NCBI GenBank assembly: GCA_015069205.1
Contig: SVIZ01000013.1
Location: forward strand, 1-64,000
Length of the DNA: 64,000 nucleotides
Reading direction: 5' to 3'
Source: Oscillospiraceae bacterium
Lineage (GTDB): Bacteria > Bacillota > Clostridia > Saccharofermentanales > Saccharofermentanaceae
The notes beneath the pieces were generated by a model that saw only the letters and a program-made list of their open reading frames with translations, was not told the origin of the DNA and did not search any database. The translations under genes were made by a program, and so were the position numbers. Shown piece after piece: positions 8,414 through 17,579 of this stretch (within the stretch, counting starts at the first letter, position 1; each line of letters opens with the position of its first letter).

Positions 8414-9454
8414 TCAGAAGCACTTTTTCTCGTGAGTCTGTTTGCAGTTTGCAAGGTTTGCGCACTTGTAGCAGACCTCGTTGGGGCAGGTGTCTGAAGC
8501 GAAGAATCCGCGGATGTTTTCGAGCGTTGTATCAGCGATGTTCTTCAGTGCTTCGTTGGTCAGGAATGCCTGGTGCGAAGTGACGATTACGTTAGGCATT
8601 GATATGAGTCTTGCAAGCGTGTCGTCGTTTACGATGTGGCCCGAATAATCGTGGAAGAATATGTTGGATTCTTCTTCGTAAACATCGAGGCATGCCGCTC
8701 CGATCTTGCGCTGCTTGATGCCTTCCAGCAATGCTTCGGAATCGATCAGGGCACCTCTGGATGTGTTGATGAGCACAACGCCTTTCTTCATTTTCACGAT
8801 GGTATCGCTGTTGACCATGTGCCTGTTCTCTTCGGTGAGCGGGCAGTGGAACGATATGATGTCACTTCTTTCCCAGAGCTCGTCGAGCGTTACATATTCG
8901 ATGCCGGAACCTGTTGCGGGGAACTTGTCGTAAGCGATGATGTTCATTCCGAATCCTCGGCAGATATCTATGAAGATCCTGCCGATCTTACCCGTTCCGA
9001 TAACGCCGACTGTCTTGCCGTGAAGGTCAAAACCTGTCAGACCGTTGAGGCTGAAATTGAAGTCTTTGGTGCGGATGTAAGCTTTGTGGATCCTTCTTAT
9101 CGATGTCAAAAGGAGTGCCATGGCGTGCTCTGCGACAGCGTAAGGGGAGTAGGCGGGAACGCGGACGATGTGGACTTTTCCGTAAGCATATTCGACATCG
9201 ACATTGTTGTATCCGGCGCATCTTAACGCGATGAGTTTTACACCGAGCTCTTGGAGCTTGTCGATGACGACCCTGTTGATGTCATCGTTTACGAAAACGC
9301 ACACAACATCATTTCCTTCGGCGAGCTTCACCGTGTCTGAAGTAAGCCTTGTCTCAAGGAATGTTATCTCAAATCCGCCGTCACTGTTCGATTCAATGAA
9401 CGACTGCTTATCGTAATCTTTGGCGTCGAAAAACGCGATCTTTAACTTATTCAT
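8414..9454 (-). CDS. ldhA: D-lactate dehydrogenase (NAD-dependent 2-hydroxyacid dehydrogenase)
   Basis: This 346-residue enzyme should reduce pyruvate to D-lactate with NADH in the cytosol, the fermentative end step that regenerates NAD. The Rossmann motif VIGTGKIGR is at residues 151-159, the catalytic Arg in TSRGAL (Arg233) and the catalytic His in TSHQAF (His294), which is the LdhA pattern. The length is slightly above the family norm because of a Cys-rich tail after residue 320 (Cys323, 328, 331, 337, 345). A 2-hydroxyacid dehydrogenase of other specificity is possible, but RCAGYNNVD and HQAF favour D-lactate. Confidence 0.9.
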   Translation of the reverse strand: MNKLKIAFFDAKDYDKQSFIESNSDGGFEITFLETRLTSDTVKLAEGNDVVCVFVNDDINRVVIDKLQELGVKLIALRCAGYNNVDVEYAYGKVHIVRVPAYSPYAVAEHAMALLLTSIRRIHKAYIRTKDFNFSLNGLTGFDLHGKTVGVIGTGKIGRIFIDICRGFGMNIIAYDKFPATGSGIEYVTLDELWERSDIISFHCPLTEENRHMVNSDTIVKMKKGVVLINTSRGALIDSEALLEGIKQRKIGAACLDVYEEESNIFFHDYSGHIVNDDTLARLISMPNVIVTSHQAFLTNEALKNIADTTLENIRGFFASDTCPNEVCYKCANLANCKQTHEKKCF

Positions 9455-9550
9455 CTATATTCTCCTTCCAGCGAAAAAAACTCTTAATTTCTTATATTTT
9501 ACTCTACGCCGGCAAGGGTTGCTAAATTGTTTTAATCTGCCGCAAACTAA

Positions 9551-9577
9551 AGAGGATGCCTTCCGCGAGCATCCTCT
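9551..9577 (-). terminator. Terminator of the GGDEF-EAL gene
   Basis: AGAGGATGC (9551-9559) and GCATCCTCT (9569-9577) form a 9-bp stem with a 9-base loop. Read on the minus strand the stem is followed by a short T-rich stretch (TTAGTTTG). It lies 22 bases beyond the stop of the minus-strand GGDEF-EAL gene. Confidence 0.6.
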
Positions 9578-9599
9578 TCCAACGATCTTAACCTTCCTC

Positions 9600-11324
9600 T
9601 TATTTCTTAATTGAGCTGACAAGCCTGCCTGCTTCTTCGGGCGGCATCGGCTTGCCCCATACGAATCCCTGGATGTAGTCGCAGCCGATCTTCTTTAAGA
9701 CTTCGACCTGGTCGGGGGATTCGACACCTTCTGAGATTACCTTAAGGTGGAGTATGTGGCCGATCGAGATGATCATGGCGACATACTGCTTTGAAGATTC
9801 GCTCATGTTCATCTGGTCGATGAATGCCTTGTCGATCTTAAGGAGATCTGAAGGGAAATTATTCAGGTAACTGAGTGACGAATATCCTGTGCCGAAATCG
9901 TCGATCGCAACCTTCATGCCCATCGCCTTGATCTCGTTGATGCGCTTCAGGGCCTTTTCTGCGGAGTCGATCATGATGGACTCCGTGATCTCGATCTCGA
10001 CGCGCTCGGGAGCGATGTTGTGGGCCTTGAGGATATTCTTTATGTCTTCGATGAATGTGTTCTTCATCAGGTGTCTTACGGATACGTTGACACTCATCAT
10101 GACTTCGGTGCCGGTCTCACGTGTGACCTTTTCAAGGAATTCCATCGAGAGCTCGAAAACGCGCATGTCGATTTTGTCCACAAGACCGGTCTTCTCTGCG
10201 ACCGGAATGAAATCGGCAGGGCTGATGAATGAACCGTCGTCATCCTTCATTCGTGCAAGCGCCTCAAAGCCTCTGAGGTTATGGTTGATGTCATACTGCG
10301 GCTGGAGATTGAAGAAGATCTTGTCGCTGTTTAAAGCGGTGCGGATCTTGCGCTCGATCTCAAGATTTCTCTCAAAACTCAGGACCTCAGGCGTGAATCT
10401 TGAGATCCTGCTGCCGCTGCCGGCCTTCTTTACTTCGTGCAGGGCTGCGTCTGAAAAAAGATAGATATTCTCTATAACGTCACTGTCTTCAGGGAAGAAG
10501 GAGTAACCGAAGCATGCTGTCAGATAGTAGTCGCAGTCGTCGATCGTGATCTTCTTTTCGAGCACTTCGCGGAATGCGTTGATAGTATTCTCGATCTCTT
10601 TAACAGAAGGATATTCGCTGATCACGATCATGAACTCGTCGCCTGAATTTCTTGCAACGAAATCGACTGTCTCAGTGTTGAGGGAGTTAGCGAGTTCCTT
10701 CCATCTTCTTGCAACTTCCCTAAGGACCTGGTCGCCCGTATCGTGACCCATTGTATCGTTGATGCTCTTGAAGTCGTTCAGGTCGACCGAGACGAGAACG
10801 AAAGGCTCGCCACGTCTCTGGAGATCGGTAAGGAGCTCGTTGCATGCGAAGCGGTTAGGAAGTCCCGTGATCCTGTCAGTAACGGCCTGCTCACGGATGC
10901 TCTGCTGGTAATTCAAGACCTTCTTGTAATTGAAATGGATTATGGAGATCGCTCCAATCATAAGTACGCTGGAGAATAAACCCGGAAGTGAGTGCAGGTT
11001 GCCGCGCACGAAAATGTTGAAGATCATTAAAGGGAACTGCAGGATGATCGCAGCCATCGATACTATGTAGCCGACTCTGCGGAACAGCATGACGAGGCAG
11101 ATTATGCAGATGTATCCGAGCATTGAGAAAACACCGGTGAAGGAATTATATTTGATCATCTGGTCGCCGATTGCCATGGAACCCTGCATCACCGACGTTC
11201 TCGTCGTAAGGACTGATGTTATGGTATAAAGCAGCACAAGAAGAATGAAAGCGCTCTTCGGCGCCTCTTTGTTAAGAGAGAGGTTTTTCAGAGTCTTATC
11301 GATATTGCTGTTTCTTTTTACCAT
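9600..11324 (-). CDS. Membrane GGDEF-EAL protein (cyclic di-GMP turnover)
   Basis: This 574-residue protein has about five membrane segments (residues 20-150), a GGDEF domain (about 160-310) and an EAL domain (about 330-565). The GGDEF signature is altered to SGDEF (RNSGDEF), and the inhibitory RxxD site is lost, reading ETVD. In contrast the EAL domain keeps its catalytic motifs: FEALAR, EITES, DDFGTGYSSL, KIDKAFI and EGVES. It is therefore predicted to act mainly as a phosphodiesterase that breaks down cyclic di-GMP, with the GGDEF part weakly active or GTP-sensing. It lies downstream of the AraC gene on the same strand, 129 bases away. Confidence 0.88.
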   Translation of the reverse strand: MVKRNSNIDKTLKNLSLNKEAPKSAFILLVLLYTITSVLTTRTSVMQGSMAIGDQMIKYNSFTGVFSMLGYICIICLVMLFRRVGYIVSMAAIILQFPLMIFNIFVRGNLHSLPGLFSSVLMIGAISIIHFNYKKVLNYQQSIREQAVTDRITGLPNRFACNELLTDLQRRGEPFVLVSVDLNDFKSINDTMGHDTGDQVLREVARRWKELANSLNTETVDFVARNSGDEFMIVISEYPSVKEIENTINAFREVLEKKITIDDCDYYLTACFGYSFFPEDSDVIENIYLFSDAALHEVKKAGSGSRISRFTPEVLSFERNLEIERKIRTALNSDKIFFNLQPQYDINHNLRGFEALARMKDDDGSFISPADFIPVAEKTGLVDKIDMRVFELSMEFLEKVTRETGTEVMMSVNVSVRHLMKNTFIEDIKNILKAHNIAPERVEIEITESIMIDSAEKALKRINEIKAMGMKVAIDDFGTGYSSLSYLNNFPSDLLKIDKAFIDQMNMSESSKQYVAMIISIGHILHLKVISEGVESPDQVEVLKKIGCDYIQGFVWGKPMPPEEAGRLVSSIKK

Positions 11325-11453
11325 CAGAACTTCACCCTGAGACGAGATTACAAGATATTAACGTCATTATATCAGTGCGAAAAATATATAACTTGCACGA
11401 AAGTGTTACCTGCGTGTCTAAAATGATGAAACTCTGTAAATTATTAGTGAACG

Positions 11454-12338
11454 TTACTGCCAGGATTTCCTGTATTCCCTTGGTGATTTCTCGAAAAATT
11501 TCCGGAAGGTCTCAGACATGTAGCTGACTCCTCCAAAGCCCGTCCTGGCAGCGATCTCAGACATGGACATATTCCCCGAACGCAATAATTCAGCCACTTT
11601 GCGGCTCCTGAAGTGCATCAGGTAATTGATTGGCGATTCGCCGACATACTGGTGGAAAAGCGTGTTGCACAAGGACTTGCTGACGTTGCCGCTTGCAGCG
11701 ATGTCGCCCAGAGTGATCTGTTCCTGATAATTATTGGAGATGAAATGCATCATCGTCTTGAACGGCTGCATCCTAGGGTCTGACACGGTCTCTTCCTTTG
11801 TCGCGCCCAGATATTCGGCCTGCTTTCTGATGATGTCCCATATCTGATAGAACTGCATCGTGATCGCAAACGGATCGTGCCTTATTTTGGGAAGGTCATA
11901 TACAAGGTCTCTTATCTGTTCCGTATATTCATTTATATAGCGGAATCTCAAATAAGGAATATCGGGATTATCAGTGATTGGCTTTATTGCCTGCATCTCG
12001 ACTGCAACCGAGTTTGCAAGAATGCGCGGATTGATTATCGCGATGACATACTTTGCAACCTCACCCACGCACAGGTTGTAGTGGATCTGGTTGGAGTTTA
12101 CGACTATCGTATCGCCGGCGTTGAGCAGTAATTCCCTGCCGTTTATGAAGTAGGCGACCTTGCCTTCCTTAACGGTCATGATCTCAATGTCTTCGTGGTA
12201 GTGCGGCACGCCTTCCCATGTGACTTTGGGCGCGATCCAGCCGTCGTAGATATACGAAGGAAAGTTCGGATCGTCGTAGTTTATTATCTCTGAGCCGTCA
12301 TCACGCTTTACGATGAGACCCATCACTTCTTTTTTCAT
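11454..12338 (-). CDS. AraC-family transcriptional regulator with cupin sensor domain
   Basis: The 294-residue protein has an N-terminal cupin-type ligand domain (about residues 20-100; PHYHEDIEIMTVKEG, then AGDTIVVNSNQIHYN) and two C-terminal helix-turn-helix motifs (about 195-294; LGDIAASGNVSKSLCNTLFHQYVG and MSEIAARTGFGGVSYMSETFRKF). ATG 12338 is chosen because GGAG lies 10 bases upstream; the longer frame adds 25 residues without a ribosome site. It is transcribed away from the ABC exporter genes, so it may control them. The ligand is unknown. Confidence 0.85.
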   Translation of the reverse strand: MKKEVMGLIVKRDDGSEIINYDDPNFPSYIYDGWIAPKVTWEGVPHYHEDIEIMTVKEGKVAYFINGRELLLNAGDTIVVNSNQIHYNLCVGEVAKYVIAIINPRILANSVAVEMQAIKPITDNPDIPYLRFRYINEYTEQIRDLVYDLPKIRHDPFAITMQFYQIWDIIRKQAEYLGATKEETVSDPRMQPFKTMMHFISNNYQEQITLGDIAASGNVSKSLCNTLFHQYVGESPINYLMHFRSRKVAELLRSGNMSMSEIAARTGFGGVSYMSETFRKFFEKSPREYRKSWQ

Positions 12339-12484
12339 AACAATATTTCTCCAAAACCACAAAACTATAACAATATTCCATCTGCGTGGAAGATAGTTAT
12401 AAAAACAAGACACTTATGCACTGTTTTTGCATGCCTACTCACAATATACTTGCAATCAAACAAAAAAGGAAGAGGAAATTTCAT

Positions 12485-13426
12485 ATGAGCAACGAAGCAG
12501 TAATAATGACTAACGTATGCAAAGACTTCAAGGTGCTCAACCGCCATGAAGGCCTTAAGGGAAGCATAAGGGACTTGTTTTCGAGAGACTACAAAACTGT
12601 CTCCGCAGTAAAGGACGTAACGCTTACGGTTAACAGGGGAGAGATCATCGGATACTTAGGTCCTAACGGCGCAGGCAAGTCCACCACGATCAAGATGATG
12701 ACGGGCGTTCTTGAGCCGACATCAGGCGAGATACTCGTCAACGGTAAAGTCCCTTATAAGAACAGGACGGAAAACTGCGAGAACATCGGCGTTGTTTTCG
12801 GACAGCGAAGCCAGCTCTGGTGGTCGCTCCCGCTGATCGAATCATTTAAGCTCCTTCGCGATCTCTACATGGTTCCGCAGAAGGAATATGAGGAAATGAT
12901 CGAGCTTTACCGATCTCTCGTCGACATCGAGCCGATCCTGCACAAGCCCGTAAGACAGATGTCTCTGGGCCAGAGGACATTAAGCGACATTCTCGCTGCG
13001 TTCCTGCATAATCCGGCGATCGTATTTCTCGATGAGCCCACTATCGGTCTCGACGTCTCAATGAAGGCAAAGATCAGGGAACTCATTCTCGGTCTTAATA
13101 AAGAGAAAAATACAACCGTAATCCTCACCACCCACGACATGGGCGACGTCGATGCGCTTTGCAAGAGGATCGTCATCATCGACAAGGGTACGAAGATCTA
13201 CGACAACGACATCGATCACCTGAAGAACTATTTCGGTTCTTACAGGACTTTGAAGCTCAAGCTCGCTGACGATTCATGGGAAGAATACCTGATCGACGAG
13301 AAGACCACGGATGTCATGGACGTCATCATGGAAAAGCAGAAGGAAAAGAAGATAAAGGACGTTAAGATCCTTGAGATCTCCACAGAGGAAGTCATCAAGA
13401 AGATCTACGAAGGGGGTACAAAATGA
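12485..13426 (+). CDS. ABC-2 type exporter, ATP-binding protein
   Basis: This 313-residue ATPase belongs to the COG4586 type, which pairs with two DUF990-like permeases. Walker A is GPNGAGKST (about residues 59-67), the signature is MSLGQR (about 159-164), Walker B is VFLDEP and the switch His is in TTHDMGDV. It carries the family-typical insertion at the start (an RHEGLKGSIRDLF loop). After the signature it reads RTLSDILAAFLHNP rather than the more usual RMRCEL. AGAGG lies 9 bases before ATG 12485. It overlaps the first permease gene by 4 bases. The exported substrate is unknown. Confidence 0.88.
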   Translation: MSNEAVIMTNVCKDFKVLNRHEGLKGSIRDLFSRDYKTVSAVKDVTLTVNRGEIIGYLGPNGAGKSTTIKMMTGVLEPTSGEILVNGKVPYKNRTENCENIGVVFGQRSQLWWSLPLIESFKLLRDLYMVPQKEYEEMIELYRSLVDIEPILHKPVRQMSLGQRTLSDILAAFLHNPAIVFLDEPTIGLDVSMKAKIRELILGLNKEKNTTVILTTHDMGDVDALCKRIVIIDKGTKIYDNDIDHLKNYFGSYRTLKLKLADDSWEEYLIDEKTTDVMDVIMEKQKEKKIKDVKILEISTEEVIKKIYEGGTK

Positions 13427-14232
13427 ATCCCAAAAGGCTGTTATCAATAACAAGGGCCGGGATAATGGAGTCACTGCATTTCAGGCTCGGCATCTTTGTT
13501 ACTCTTTTCGCGAACCTGATCTACCTGGTTCTTGTTTACTACCTCTGGAAAGCCATCTACGATTCATCAGGCACCGACGTCGTAAACGGCATGACCTTCA
13601 ACGACACCATGATCTACCTGATCCTCGCGACCGCATTGTTCAACTTCCTGGAAATGTTCGTCGTCTGGGACATGAGCAGATCCATCCAATCGGGCAAGAT
13701 AGTTCTGGACCTGCTTAAACCGATGAGGTTCCGCAAATACACATTCTGGTCGTACACGGGCAACCACGTCGTCCAGTTCGTCCTGACCTTCATCCCGACA
13801 TTCATCGTCGTCATGATCGTCACCAAGGGCGCAATACCTATGGGTCTTAATCTGGTATGGTTCCTGATCGCAACGGTTTTCGCGCTCATCATTAACTACA
13901 ACATCGAGATGCTGGTCGCTCCGATCTGTCTTTTCACAGAATCAACGTGGGGCATCAACATCGTAAAGGAAACGATCGTATTGCTGTTGTCAGGTGCTTC
14001 GATCCCTCTGGCTTTCTTCCCTGAGAAGGCGAGGATCATCGTATCGTATCTGCCTTTCAGAGCAGTCTACGACATACCGCTCTCGATCCTGCTCGGCAAG
14101 AGCGGATCTGACAGCTGGCAGGGCCTGCTGCAGCTTTTCGGCCTGCAGCTCATATGGCTCGTCGTGCTTACGGTCGCGGGAAACTTATTCTGGAATTGTG
14201 CGGTGAAGAAAGTCACCGTGAATGGAGGCTGA
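13423..14232 (+). CDS. ABC-2 type exporter, permease 1
   Basis: This 269-residue membrane protein has six predicted membrane segments. It matches the COG4587/DUF990-type permeases that form one half of the channel of the ABC-2 exporter encoded just upstream. GGGGG lies 6 bases before ATG 13423, and the start overlaps the ATPase stop (ATGA), a sign of translational coupling. The motif DMSRSIQSGKIVLDLLKPMRFRK in the first cytoplasmic part is typical of the family. Confidence 0.82.
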   Translation: MNPKRLLSITRAGIMESLHFRLGIFVTLFANLIYLVLVYYLWKAIYDSSGTDVVNGMTFNDTMIYLILATALFNFLEMFVVWDMSRSIQSGKIVLDLLKPMRFRKYTFWSYTGNHVVQFVLTFIPTFIVVMIVTKGAIPMGLNLVWFLIATVFALIINYNIEMLVAPICLFTESTWGINIVKETIVLLLSGASIPLAFFPEKARIIVSYLPFRAVYDIPLSILLGKSGSDSWQGLLQLFGLQLIWLVVLTVAGNLFWNCAVKKVTVNGG

Positions 14233-14233
14233 C

Positions 14234-15037
14234 ATGCGCAAAAGAGGACTGAGATTTTACGCGAGAATGTACCGCAAGATTCTCGTTCAGGACCTGAAGA
14301 GCAAGATGAGCTACCGTGCGGATTTCGTCATCTCGACGTTCGGCATGATAATGACGAATCTGTCAGGCTTTGTCACCTTCATGATCCTGTTCCACAACTT
14401 CCCGACGATCAACGGCTGGGACTACCACCACATGCTGTTCCTATACGGTTTTTCGCTGGTCGCACTGACACCCGTCCAGTGCTTCTTCGACAACAACTGG
14501 AACCTGCGTTTCATGGTCCAGAGCGGCGACTTCATCAAGTACTGCTTCAGGCCGGTCAACGTGTTCTTCTACTTCATCTCTGAAGTGTTTGACGTCAAAG
14601 GCCTGGGCCAGCTCGCTTTCGGTATCGGCACGATCATTTACGCATGGATCAAGCTCGGCATCCCGGTAACGCCTCTCATCATCCTGAAGCTTATCGTGTT
14701 CCTGCTGACCGCGTCCCTGTTCATGATCGCACTGATGAACTTTGCCGCCGCAACATGCTTCTGGATCAAGGGCTCCGGCTACGTAATGGTAATCATGTTC
14801 CGCTTCAAGGACTTCGCGAAATACCCGTCGTCGATCTTTGAAGGGATCTTCAAGATCATCTTTACGTTCATCATCCCGATCGCGTTCATCGCCTTCTACC
14901 CGAGCCTCGTCATCCTGACTCCGGACAACGTCCCGCTGCTGTCATGGATCTCGCCCCTCTACGGCCTGATCTTCGTATTCCTGAGCTACAAGTTCTGGAT
15001 GCTGGGCGTTCGCAAATACGACTTCACGGGTTCATAA
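14234..15037 (+). CDS. ABC-2 type exporter, permease 2
   Basis: This 267-residue polytopic protein is the second permease of the exporter (COG3694-like). It has about six membrane segments and the family pattern RFMVQSGDFIKYCFRPVNVFFY. ATG 14234 is chosen because GGAGG at 14225-14229 lies 4-5 bases upstream, inside the end of the first permease gene. The longer frame from 14222 would overlap that ribosome site. It completes the three-gene operon. Confidence 0.82.
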   Translation: MRKRGLRFYARMYRKILVQDLKSKMSYRADFVISTFGMIMTNLSGFVTFMILFHNFPTINGWDYHHMLFLYGFSLVALTPVQCFFDNNWNLRFMVQSGDFIKYCFRPVNVFFYFISEVFDVKGLGQLAFGIGTIIYAWIKLGIPVTPLIILKLIVFLLTASLFMIALMNFAAATCFWIKGSGYVMVIMFRFKDFAKYPSSIFEGIFKIIFTFIIPIAFIAFYPSLVILTPDNVPLLSWISPLYGLIFVFLSYKFWMLGVRKYDFTGS

Positions 15038-15088
15038 TTTTTTAGGAGATCGCACACTGTACACTAACCTTTTTCGGAGGTATCGAAA

Positions 15089-15613
15089 ATGAATGACTTA
15101 GTAATGATAATCAAAACTGCAGTTGTCCCTAACTTCATCAACATAAGGACATCAATAAAGACTTACGACAGAGATGCAATCATCTGCGGCGCGCCTTGCT
15201 GGCGCTGGGTATATCACGCGCTCCATTCTGCAGACAAATGGTTCATCAATCCCAATGTTTATGAAGAGCCCTCCTTCCACGAAGAAGGCATGGACAACCC
15301 TGACAATCCGACATCTGTCGTGCTCTCTGACGAACAGCTTCTTGAGTATCTCGATCACGTCGAGAAGAAGACCTTGTCTTACCTCGATTCGCTCACAGAT
15401 GACATGCTCTATGAGCATCCCGAGAACTGCCGCTTCACGCGCATGGAACTCGTTTTGCGCCAGTTCCGCCACCTGCCTTTCCACACGGGAATGTTAAACG
15501 GCCAGACAGCTTTGAGTACAGGCTCTTTCCCGGTCTGGGTATCTGATGCGGACAAATTCATCGACGACGGCATCTTCTTCGGCCGCTACCGCGAAGGCCA
15601 GACAAAGATCTGA
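15089..15613 (+). CDS. DinB-superfamily protein
   Basis: This 174-residue protein has the DinB/YfiT-like four-helix pattern with the usual metal-ligand histidines: WVYHALHSADKWF near residue 40 and LRQFRHLPFHTGMLNG near residues 130-145. DinB-like proteins are metal-dependent thiol-transferase-like enzymes of mostly unknown substrate. GGAGG lies 8 bases before the ATG. It is probably a separate unit, 51 bases beyond the exporter operon. Confidence 0.7.
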   Translation: MNDLVMIIKTAVVPNFINIRTSIKTYDRDAIICGAPCWRWVYHALHSADKWFINPNVYEEPSFHEEGMDNPDNPTSVVLSDEQLLEYLDHVEKKTLSYLDSLTDDMLYEHPENCRFTRMELVLRQFRHLPFHTGMLNGQTALSTGSFPVWVSDADKFIDDGIFFGRYREGQTKI

Positions 15614-15650
15614 TCCTTCCGGATTTCTGAACACCCTCTTTAATGGAAAT

Positions 15651-15870
15651 TTACCTACTAAAATGCGATTTTTCGATTTTAGTAGGTAAGGGGGAGGGGG
15701 TATATAGCCCATAATTTGTCTGTTTTGAGCTCGAAAAGCGGTTCTTTGGACTGTTATCTTGGTTTCTCCGTGCCCGAAAAGGCCTTTCGGGCTCTAAAAA
15801 AGTGTTTTTCAAGTGGATATGGGAATAGAAATTACCTACTAAATTTCGGTTTTTCGATTTTAGTAGGTAA
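15651..15870. repeat. 39-bp hairpin element, diverged pair (A1, A2)
   Basis: Two 39-bp hairpins lie at 15651-15689 and 15832-15870, both built from TTACCTACTAAA and TTTAGTAGGTAA around a loop ending in TTTTTCGA. They are the same length as, and related to, the elements at 25116-25446 and 39529-39860. The arm pair at position 5 is C-G instead of T-A, and at position 10 A-T instead of G-C. Between them is a third, unrelated hairpin (GCCCGAAA at 15772-15779 with TTTCGGGC at 15785-15792). The elements are 181 bp apart, not 73. No gene is seen from 15614 to 16105; a frame at 15716 runs through the repeats and is not believed. Confidence 0.85.
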
Positions 15871-16016
15871 TTTTTTGATTTTAAAGATTCGCATACCCCC
15901 TGGGGGTATATTGTTCGGAGTGTCAGAAAGGATTATGCGGCAGCCTGACCACGTATCCTGAAGAGAAATGCATCAACCCGAACAATCACTCTCCAACCCA
16001 ATAATCCCCCCACTAT

Positions 16017-16061
16017 TTGACAATCCCTTTCCCTCGTATTAAAATGACACCAAGTCATTTT
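16017..16061 (+). promoter_or_regulatory. Promoter and palindromic operator of the TetR gene
   Basis: TTGACA (16017-16022), a 17-base spacer and TAAAAT (16040-16045) form a near-consensus sigma-A promoter. An inverted repeat, AAAATGAC (16041-16048) and GTCATTTT (16054-16061), overlaps the -10 and the expected start of transcription. This is the typical place for a TetR autorepression site. Confidence 0.75.
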
Positions 16062-16105
16062 TACAAAGGCGCAGAACAAGATGCAGCGCAAGGCGGAGGA
16101 AACAC

Positions 16106-16777
16106 ATGCCCAAAGTCAGTGAAGAATACTATAAGAACAAACGCAAAGAGATAGTCGATGCGGCATACCGCGTGTGCACCAGAAAGCCGATCTCATCTGT
16201 TGAGATGAAGGACATCATAGAGGAGACGGGCTTTTCGCACGGGGTCGTATACAGGTATTACAAAGATCTCGATGAAGTCTTGAAGGACCTCGTAATCACG
16301 ATCAATGAGAATAATAAGATCGACGATAAACTCGATGCGATATTGAGCAGGGCGAAGACGGACAAATGGGAGAAGACCATTTACGAGATCTGCGCAATGC
16401 TGGCTGACTACATGAAGGAAGTCGGAACGGATCTTCTTAAGGTATCGATCTACAGCGACATGCTCGCGATGACCGATCCTGAAAGAGCGATGAGCATCGC
16501 GCAAAGGCTCGGAAAAGATGAGCAGAGCCCGTTGCTTTATGCGACCGTGGCAACCGAGAAATTCCTCAAAGAGATCGTAAAGAAGAACAAGTTAAAACCA
16601 AAGACTTCAATCGATGAGATCATTCAGTTCATGATCGTAAATTACCATGGCATCCAGACAGGATACGTGCTCTCGGAATGCTTTAAGGTTCCGCATATTG
16701 AAGGCAAGTACAAGCCTGAAGACATGTTCAAAAATCTCGCGAAGTCCGTGATCCTCATGATGGGCGGAAAAGCATAA
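16106..16777 (+). CDS. TetR-family transcriptional regulator
   Basis: This 223-residue protein has a TetR N-terminal DNA-binding domain (residues 10-55; IVDAAYRVC, then IIEETGFSHGVVYRYYKDLDEV) and a helical ligand and dimer domain. It probably represses its own promoter through the 8+5+8 palindrome at 16041-16061, together with the two hydrolase genes that follow in the same direction. GGCGGAGG precedes ATG 16106. The ligand is unknown; linked hydrolases suggest an ester-like or lipid-like compound. Confidence 0.88.
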   Translation: MPKVSEEYYKNKRKEIVDAAYRVCTRKPISSVEMKDIIEETGFSHGVVYRYYKDLDEVLKDLVITINENNKIDDKLDAILSRAKTDKWEKTIYEICAMLADYMKEVGTDLLKVSIYSDMLAMTDPERAMSIAQRLGKDEQSPLLYATVATEKFLKEIVKKNKLKPKTSIDEIIQFMIVNYHGIQTGYVLSECFKVPHIEGKYKPEDMFKNLAKSVILMMGGKA

Positions 16778-16829
16778 GAAAAGGTCATAAGAAAAGGTCA
16801 AAAAAGGAATAAAAGGAAGGTATAAGGAA

Positions 16830-17579
16830 ATGATTTTCCACACATACGGGAATAAGGAAAACAGTGCAGTGATATTCATCCACGGAATGTTCACGCCGTA
16901 TAGCATCTGGAATAAGGCGGTACAGGAATATGCAGGCGAACATTATGTGATCGTGCCGGAATTAGACGGTCACACAGAAGATGAGGCGAGCACGTTCATA
17001 AGTGTTGATGACGAGGTGAAAAAGATAGAAGAATTTATCAGCAGCGAACTAAACGGGAAAGTGTATCTTTTAGCAGGGCTGTCGATGGGCGGAAGGATCG
17101 TATCTGAACTTGCGAAAAGCACTGCCATAAAGATCGAAAATCTCGTTATAGACGGTGCGCCGCTCATGAAAGTAAACGGCATCTTAAAGAGCATTATGAG
17201 GAACAATTACAAGGTCATCTTAAAGAAATCAAAAGCGCGTGACCCGAAAATAAAAGAATCTTTTGAGGTAAATTGTCTCCCCGGAGAATACTGGGAAGAA
17301 TTCCTGAAGATCGCAGACAATATGAACGTTGAGACAATAGACAACATTATCGATACTGTATTCAAGCCGTTTGAATTCATTAAGTATCCGGACGACATGA
17401 GGATACTTTTCATGCATGGCACAAAGGGAAATGAATCGGTCTCAAAAAAAGGCGCGCTTAAGATGAAAGAGTTAAATCCCAAGATGGAGATAAGAAGCTT
17501 TTACGGTCTCGCGCATGCTGAACTTGCGTGCTTTAAGCCTGAACAATGGATAAGGGAAATAAGGGAGTTCACAAAGTGA
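16830..17579 (+). CDS. Alpha/beta hydrolase
   Basis: This 249-residue protein has the alpha/beta hydrolase fold: oxyanion region IFIHGMFT (about residues 15-22), nucleophile elbow GLSMGG (Ser85), an acid in the ILFMHGTKGNES region, and the late His in GLAHAEL. No signal peptide is present, so it is cytosolic. It lies 52 bases after the TetR gene and overlaps the next hydrolase gene by 4 bases, so the three probably form one operon. The substrate cannot be told from sequence. Confidence 0.82.
   Translation: MIFHTYGNKENSAVIFIHGMFTPYSIWNKAVQEYAGEHYVIVPELDGHTEDEASTFISVDDEVKKIEEFISSELNGKVYLLAGLSMGGRIVSELAKSTAIKIENLVIDGAPLMKVNGILKSIMRNNYKVILKKSKARDPKIKESFEVNCLPGEYWEEFLKIADNMNVETIDNIIDTVFKPFEFIKYPDDMRILFMHGTKGNESVSKKGALKMKELNPKMEIRSFYGLAHAELACFKPEQWIREIREFTK

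Noticed and set aside
8636..9226. 196-residue plus-strand frame opposite ldhA
   Set aside because: It is a shadow of a well-supported enzyme gene in codon-biased DNA.
15716..15961. 81-residue open frame
   Set aside because: It runs through the second hairpin element and the GCCCGAAA hairpin, has no ribosome site and a non-protein-like composition.
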